Shown: piece by piece, positions 59,909 to 64,000 of the stretch | Position numbering within the stretch: the first letter of the stretch is position 1 | How the letters are laid out: each line of letters opens with the position of its first letter | Assembly (NCBI RefSeq): GCF_964355755.1 | Contig: NC_092680.1 | Span: 2,519,001-2,583,000, forward strand | Reading direction: 5' to 3' | From: Antedon mediterranea | Taxonomy: Eukaryota > Echinodermata > Crinoidea > Comatulida > Antedonidae | DNA: 64,000 nucleotides | The notes under the pieces: model-generated | Told to the model about the DNA's origin: nothing | The model's input: only the letters and a program-made list of their open reading frames with translations | Database searches by the model: none | Made by a program: the position numbers and the translations under genes

Positions 59909-60200
59909 AAATGAGAAAAACTAATAATGTACAATCATATTGTTTGAAGGTTTGCATGGCGAAATCAAATGTGTGCGGTATATACGTAGTGTATCGCAAA
60001 CTTTATATCAACAATGTAGAATCATTAAAATGAGAAAAATTAATGTACAATCATATATTTTGTTCAGGTTTGCATGACAAAATCAAAGGTTGATATCAAG
60101 TTTACAGTACAGCACATATATACATGGTGTACCGCAAACTTGACATCACGTACATACGTGGTGTAACGCAAACTTTATATCAACACTGTACAATCATTCA
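59909..60200. repeat. Diverged tandem duplication, unit about 110 bp
   Basis: ATGAGAAAAACTAATAATGTACAATCATAT and GTTTGCATGGCGAAATCAAA recur about 110 bp later with changes. A third partial unit with GGTGTAACGCAAACTTTATA follows. Confidence 0.7.
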
Positions 60201-61034
60201 ATTACAGTATTGCAGAGATTTGACAAATAGTTTTCTTTGATATCTTCCATTTAAATGTTATGGACACAAATAAATATTGATTAATTATCAATAATTAAAT
60301 AAATAAAAGACTTTACTGTACATAGCTTGAGACATGATGATTTACAGTAATAGAACTGAATATATAAATTTGAATTTAACACCCGGAATTAGGTAAATAT
60401 GGTACACCCTAGATTATTTGAGTCAGTCCAAGCGTTCTAATAATAAGGAAACTAATATGAAATTGTATAATAATGAAAAAAGACAAATACATATTTTAAA
60501 TTGAAGATTTAGTTAATTAAACATTAAGTTTCTAAAAGAAAAATGTGGTATGCTCATAGTACAATATCTTGTTAAAAGCAGAATATTGTTTGATACCATA
60601 ACCACCACCTTTAAACCAACACCCCCCACCTCCCCCAATAACACCCATTTTTCCAATTCGAATAGTCTATGAATAAATTGTCTTGGCATTATTTATTAGT
60701 ACACTTTTGTGCGTACTAATAAAAATCGTTTCATTTAAATAGCACACCGTAATGTATTAATTTTTACATTATACTGTAGTAAGAAATAATGTATTTGAGA
60801 TAGAAAAGGAATAGTTCTAATTTATACCCACTTAACTCCTAACATGGCGATATGTATTATAATTGATATGGGTTTGAACAATTATCTACAATACTACTTC
60901 TTCTTTGTACTCATATAATTTCTTTCTATAAAATGTTAGTCCCTTGACTGTAATAATTTTGATACCCAAGAATTCATTCCATCTTCTCAATACAAGGGAT
61001 TTGTGTTAAGTAATAATTTGATAGGGTTAATGTA

Positions 61035-61181
61035 CAGCTCTGTCTACACTATCAAACTTTATGTGACAAAAAAATGTGATGTGCCTATATATGGACATTT
61101 CATATTTGGTCATATCACTACCATATTTGGGCACATCACACTTTTTTTTGTCAAACTAGTTGGATAGTGTAGACAGAGCTT
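61035..61181. mobile_element. AAGCTC MITE, full length
   Basis: Both terminal repeats are present, with one mismatch in the right arm (CTAGTTGGATAGTG). Confidence 0.95.
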
Positions 61182-61461
61182 TAATGATCGAATATGCACT
61201 TGTTGAACAAGCTGAGTGTTAGTTGTTTAATAGGCAACAGGTATAAACTATATTCTGCTAGGCTTACATTAATTATTAGCCACATACTTTCAAACTGATT
61301 ATTTACATTATACCTTTCTATTCATTTCAATTATACATGTTATGCTTATTTACGGCATATCAAGTTAATAAATCAAACTTAAAACATCTTTAACAAGTGT
61401 TGCATGGGAGTAATTACCACCCCATCGCTTATTCGATCATTCACAGTGTAAAACCAACAGC

Positions 61462-64000
61462 CTACTGGGGATTTGGGTTCCAAAAGTGATGCCCAGGTGG
61501 CTGCTGGGAAGGCGAATGGGCCATCTGAGGTAGCTGTTGGTTATATGAGGCGGGAGGAGGTTGAGAATATGTAGGGTTGGTACGAGTGTATACTACCTGA
61601 TGGTGTACAACACCACCATAGGCAGATGTAGAGCCTGGGGGATGGTGCATTGGTTGAGAAGATGGGGGATAAAGGGGTTGGGAAGCGTTGGGATAGGGAA
61701 TCTTCCCTTGTATGTGATTATACATTCCCATATTATGCTGCATCCGATTCCCATCATCGTCTTCATCCGAATCCCCAGCATAGTCCACCAATCGCATTCT
61801 TTTGCTTACCCCACTGGGGGTATCTTCTGGAAGGCACACCCTAGATTTACCTGTTTTTTATTTTCCAAATATTAATTTTCAGTCCCAATTGATTTATTCC
61901 AATAAACCGGAAATATTAATTAATTAAATTTGCGTACAATTTTGAAAATTTTTTTTCAATTTTTTCATAATTTAAAGAGAAAAAAATTTGAAGAGAAAAT
62001 GAATAGTTAGATTCGCCAATTTTGACGTGAAATAGTAAACGGCGATGACACGTTGAACACATCCAGTTTGAACAATGGAGAAGACAGCAACATGCAAGAG
62101 AAAAGAGAAACAACAACAGCAATGTTAGTTAGCAATCTGAGTACAAGAAAAACAATGTTGTAATAATAAGGACCAGATATAATAATTCTTATAATTATGA
62201 AAATGGAATACAATGCCTATGTATGCATTGTAATACATTTTTTATTTTTTTCTAAGTTCTGAAAATGTCATCAAATGCAATGCCTATGTATGCATTGAAA
62301 TACATTAATTTTTTGTTAATGTTCTAAAAATGTCATCAAAATCGAAGGCAACATATTGTATTGAAAATTTAAAATGTTCTTTAGTTATTTGCAACATTGT
62401 TTTTAAACCTAAAAATGCAATATACTTGCATTTTTTTTCTGTGGACAAAAGTAATGGTTAATATTGGATTGGTCCAAAATGAACATTGATAATCCTAAAG
62501 TTTCGGAGAGAGAATTGGAGAAAAAACTGCCTGTTAGTTACCCCTAGCAACTAAATCTTTAATTATAACTTAGTCAAGATGTTTTCAAATGTTAAGTGCT
62601 AATTATGGAATGTCATTTCTATCCCTATACACTATTGGACACATGCACATATCAAACTGTCTATTTACAATTTTTTTTGGTAATTTTGTGAGGACTCGAG
62701 GCTAAATAGACAAACATCATTATGAATTAAATAAATACAATAATGACAATGTCAGTAATAGTAATAACATAATAATCTAAATTTTAGTGCTAGCTAATTA
62801 ACTGGGAGAAAAAAAAAATAATAAAAAAATATCTATCTAATGATTAAAATATCTACAATTGTATTAATGAATTAGACTATATAACATTTATAAATAAACT
62901 ATTTCACTAGTAGTACTAAAAGTAATTAATATCAATTCTGCTTGATATACAATACTATTGGTAAAATGGAATAAACTTGCAATGGTTTAAAATACACAAT
63001 ACAATGTTAAAACAAGACACAAATATGTGATGAAAATTCTACTTCATAGCAAATTTGCTCTCCTTGCTAATAAAAGGATTTCAGACAATATTAAGTGCCA
63101 TGCTTTGACCTTTGACATGTGTAGGTTAAACCAAACAGAGGCTTATTAATTCCTAGTTAAGAGATATGGGATACAAAATCGGTATGTAATTAGTGCTGGA
63201 GATGCAGTCTCCCCTACCGAGGGGATAAGATTGATGTCCTTTAAGAGAATAGTAATGTAAAATAATAACATCAATAAGTGTTTCCAGAATTTATTTATCG
63301 ACGAACCCCTGTAGAGAACGGAGGAGAAAAATGTGCCTAGTGGCGACAAACCTGAAGCTGGGAGTTGTGGTGGCGGCATCAGATCACGGTCATGTGCTAC
63401 ATTAAACGCTAGTCCCACTGGCACTGGTGGCGGCGGCATTAACCTGCAACAAAGCATATGTAACATTCCTAGGGTGTTGGGAACACAAAACACCTACAAT
63501 GTGCAATCGAGTATAAATGAATTTATCATAACTATTGGTATTAAACTTTAACAAAATAATATCGGCTGAATATCTTATTTCCAAGATTTAACAAAAATAG
63601 AAATTCAGTTTTTTAGAAGGCACAGTGTATGAATGGAATGGAATGGGTATATTACAATTAGATATAAAAGGCATTGAAAATTGCCAAAATACTAGTATAA
63701 TTAGTACAAATTAGTAAACATTTGTAATTTTGTAACTTATGGGATTAAACACATATTTGATAAAATGAATGAATTAATGTTTATTTTAATGTGTTGATAT
63801 TAAATATTAATACTCTCTTAAAAAAGCAGTAATAGAGAATTTAAAATGAACATGCAAGGAAAATCCCAGATTAATTAGCCTCCTTGGAGGTGCAATTTAC
63901 CTAGCATCATCTGGATTTTGAAGTCTAGGCGAATGTGCCATAACACCATGAGATGGTCCGTGACTGGTTTGAACCGGTTGTCCAGGTGGTGGATGGGACA
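61462..64000 (-). CDS. Proline-rich nuclear-type protein, C-terminal three exons (cut by window edge)
   Basis: Exons on the minus strand: at least 64000-63901 (open at the window edge), 63443-63352 and 61850-61462. They join in phase (AG|G and G|GT) and end at a TAG. The visible 193 residues are rich in Pro, His and Gln. A first part has DARLMPPPPVPVGLAFNV. Then SKRMRLVDYAGDSDEDDD, a basic patch followed by an acidic cluster as in nuclear proteins, leads to a His/Pro/Gln/Tyr-rich tail ending WNPNPQ. I do not recognise the family. There is no folded domain in view. The splice phases and the consistent composition make the gene real. Confidence 0.75.
62211..62345. repeat. Tandem duplication with a palindromic core
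   Basis: CAATGCCTATGTATGCATTG, AATACATT and AATGTCATCAAA recur in order about 70 bp apart. It lies in the intron before the last exon of the proline-rich gene. Confidence 0.75.

Larger units (their letters stand above)
57700..61461. other. 3' region of the zinc-finger gene and spacer
   Basis: It contains the 3' UTR of the zinc-finger gene and that of the convergent gene at 61462. AT-rich, with two MITEs, a small inverted repeat and a diverged tandem duplication. No coding exon seen. Confidence 0.5.

Noticed and set aside
61561-61875. Plus-strand 104-residue frame
   Set aside because: It is antisense to the last exon of the proline-rich gene, whose phases agree with two upstream exons.

Overview
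This window looks like nuclear DNA from a marine invertebrate deuterostome, most likely an echinoderm. The genes are split by GT-AG introns and are animal genes throughout. The AT-rich introns and spacers hold tRNA-derived SINEs, MITEs, LINE fragments and minisatellites. I cannot settle the class (feather star, sea cucumber or other) from sequence alone. Exons were joined by hand using splice sites, reading phase and family resemblance. No transcript data were available.

Layout. (1) 0.9-7.1 kb, minus: a complete 12-exon lysosomal beta-hexosaminidase gene. (2) 11.8-19.4 kb, minus: a complete six-exon RGS7-binding-protein (R7BP) gene whose introns carry a 62-bp satellite and LINE remains. (3) 24.1-27.4 kb, minus: snurportin-1 in seven exons. 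(4) 29.3-33.2 kb, plus: a TSPAN3-like tetraspanin in seven exons, head-to-head with snurportin. An unusual palindromic TTGCGCAA repeat lies between the two. (5) 36.1-39.3 kb, minus: a FAM81 coiled-coil gene. (6) 45.8-52.2 kb: a 6.3-kb DNA transposon with TTAA target duplications and 476-bp, nearly identical inverted repeats. (7) 53.6-57.7 kb, plus: a 24-zinc-finger protein ending in an Ikaros/Hunchback-type finger pair. (8) 61.5-64.0 kb, minus: the last three exons of a proline-rich protein I do not recognise, cut by the window edge.

The most striking item is the transposon. It is Kolobok-like. Its plus-strand gene encodes a 668-residue protein with an N-terminal THAP zinc finger and a DDE-type transposase body, with no frame break across seven exons. 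On its minus strand, convergent and only 69 bp away, is a second intact two-exon gene of 214 residues that matches the cysteine-rich cytoplasmic 'ballast' domain of the vertebrate P2X7 receptor. I know of no role for this domain inside a transposon.

The host genes do not form an operon or pathway, but their company is informative. From memory of the human map, HEXA, SNUPN, TSPAN3 and FAM81A are all on 15q, and HEXB, RGS7BP and FAM81B are all on 5q. The window therefore looks like a pre-duplication version of a vertebrate paralogon. About twenty copies of one foldback MITE (ends AAGCTCTGTCTACACTATCA) are scattered through introns and spacers, some within about 20 bp of splice sites.
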